Positions 20,662 through 21,550 of a stretch of DNA of 21,550 nucleotides are shown piece after piece. This DNA comes from an uncultured Bdellovibrio sp. (GTDB lineage: Bacteria > Bdellovibrionota > Bdellovibrionia > Bdellovibrionales > Bdellovibrionaceae): contig NZ_CAMLDV010000049.1 in the NCBI RefSeq assembly GCF_946478835.1, positions 1-21,550 on the forward strand, given 5' to 3'. Position numbers and translations under genes: made by a program. Numbering within the stretch: the first letter of the stretch is position 1; each line of letters opens with the position of its first letter. The notes beneath the pieces are model-generated. The model did no database searches, was not told where the DNA came from, and was given only the letters and a program-made list of their open reading frames with translations.

Positions 20662-21519
20662 CTATATGGTCGCGATCAAAAGCTCTTCACCCGTCGAAGG
20701 CTTTAGACCATCTGACCTATTAGCGAAATATCGGGGAACCATATCTGCCGTCGACAGATGTTCCACCTTTTGAAATCCAATACTGCGCGCAAGATTGAGC
20801 ATTTCTTCAGGAGAGAAAAAACTAATAAACGGTGTTCCCGACATTTGAGCACCCTTCATCGATCTTTCGTAACCAAAACGGTCTTCAGGTGCGACAAGAT
20901 CTAAAGGCAACATGAACGTCATGATAAATTTCGATCCTGGAGCCAGCTTCAGCATCTGACGTAAAGTATCTTTGATCGCATCCATCGTCAGATACATGCT
21001 CACACCGATGGAAGTCACGATCGCAGGTTTCTTCGGATCAAAACCCGCCGCAATAAGACGATCCCACCAAGAATCACCCAACTCAAAATCGACCGGAACA
21101 AAACGAAGCCATTCAGGAATAGGATGGCCAGTCTCAATCAAACGTTGGCGCTTCCAAGCTTGCGTGTCAGGTTTATCAATTTCAAAAACTTTAATTTTCG
21201 AAGCCACATCAGGACGACGTTGCGCAAAGGTATCAAGACCCGCACCAAGAATCACATATTGGGTCACACCGTGATTCACTTGTTCTGCAACCAGATCCTC
21301 GATGAAACGAGCGCGCGCCACAATAGAAGCACGAAATGGAGGCGTTCCTTGAGGATGCATGTCAGGACGATCACGCCAACCTTCGGGAGGCGAAACAAGT
21401 TTGAAACCGATTTCATCATTAAGCACATGCGGAGGTGCATCGATTTGAACATGCATCGCTCTCCAACGAGCCACTCGAACGGCTGTGCTATCTGGCGTTT
21501 CTACTGACTTCGTTGTCAT
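20662..21519 (-). CDS. class I SAM-dependent methyltransferase (leucine carboxyl methyltransferase/PPM-like)
   Basis: The product is 285 residues. It has A-R-A-R-F-I-E-D-L-V near 68-77, the SAM-binding glycine loop Y-V-I-L-G-A-G-L-D-T at 88-97, and V-F-E-I-D-K-P at 111-117 with the acidic residue that holds the SAM ribose. V-P-V-D-F-E and T-S-I-G-V-S-M-Y-L follow. This is the signature of the PPM/TIGR00027 branch related to leucine carboxyl methyltransferases; bacterial members methylate carboxyl groups of small molecules, with few known substrates. GAAGGA lies 7 bases before the ATG. It is the first visible gene of a probable operon with the small acidic protein and the SDR. Its promoter is not resolved in the remaining 31 bases of the window. 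Confidence 0.93.
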   Translation of the reverse strand: MTTKSVETPDSTAVRVARWRAMHVQIDAPPHVLNDEIGFKLVSPPEGWRDRPDMHPQGTPPFRASIVARARFIEDLVAEQVNHGVTQYVILGAGLDTFAQRRPDVASKIKVFEIDKPDTQAWKRQRLIETGHPIPEWLRFVPVDFELGDSWWDRLIAAGFDPKKPAIVTSIGVSMYLTMDAIKDTLRQMLKLAPGSKFIMTFMLPLDLVAPEDRFGYERSMKGAQMSGTPFISFFSPEEMLNLARSIGFQKVEHLSTADMVPRYFANRSDGLKPSTGEELLIATI

Positions 21520-21550
21520 TGATTATCCTTCTTTAATTTCCGGCTCAACA

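Noticed and set aside
1..21550. Mobile element, prophage, CRISPR array, toxin-antitoxin or defence island
   Set aside because: No transposase, integrase, direct-repeat array or recognisable defence protein is encoded; the only tandem repeats are the lectin blades.

Overview
The window is about 21.5 kb of gene-dense bacterial chromosome with both strands in use, short gaps, clear GGAGG-type ribosome binding sites and several TTG/GTG starts. By eye the base composition is in the mid-40s percent GC. A signal-peptide lipoprotein, a secreted L,D-transpeptidase and a periplasmic or secreted beta-propeller lectin indicate a Gram-negative-type envelope. The mix of small VOC, SRPBCC, DUF1993 and SnoaL-like proteins, the bacterial OPT transporter and the large orphan lipoprotein would fit a Bdellovibrio-like predator (Bdellovibrionota). 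That taxonomic call is an impression from protein style; there is no rRNA marker here. No rRNA, tRNA, IS element, CRISPR array or prophage was seen, and no gene-free stretch exceeds 300 bases.

Layout. 1-5 kb: the end of a DUF924 gene, a GreA/GreB-like factor, a VOC protein, a one-domain asparaginase, a 581-residue lipoprotein with an HExxH motif, a SnoaL-like protein and a DUF1993 protein closed by a strong terminator. 5-7.4 kb: a secreted L,D-transpeptidase converging on a two-gene DNA-alkylation-repair operon (alkyltransferase-like protein, then YcaQ/AlkZ-like glycosylase, overlapping by ATGA). 7.4-10.3 kb: an OPT transporter and a six-repeat PLL-like lectin. 10.5-12 kb: an AHSA1-type SRPBCC protein converging on a two-domain PhnB-like protein. 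12.1-13.7 kb: a three-gene operon of CBS-pair protein, histone-H1-like basic protein and BON-domain protein, which looks like a stress or nucleoid module. 13.7-16.4 kb: a metallo-beta-lactamase-fold protein divergent from exonuclease III, then a FusB-type zinc-finger (FBP) protein. 16.4-18.5 kb: a TetR regulator divergent from a GFA-VOC-SRPBCC operon, with a clean 20-bp operator palindrome between them. 18.5-21.5 kb: a second metallo-beta-lactamase-fold protein whose membrane anchor lies in another frame, then an operon of SAM methyltransferase, 64-residue acidic helical protein and short-chain dehydrogenase.

The most notable structure lies between genes. Two downstream operon genes, the FBP gene and the dehydrogenase, are each preceded by a hairpin whose stem contains the whole Shine-Dalgarno sequence. 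This predicts translational control. FusB-type genes elsewhere are reported to be controlled by translational attenuation, which makes the first case especially interesting. Other points are the out-of-frame hydrophobic anchor in front of the second MBL gene, the shared RAHH C-terminus of two adjacent stress-operon proteins, and the small acidic protein between the methyltransferase and the dehydrogenase.
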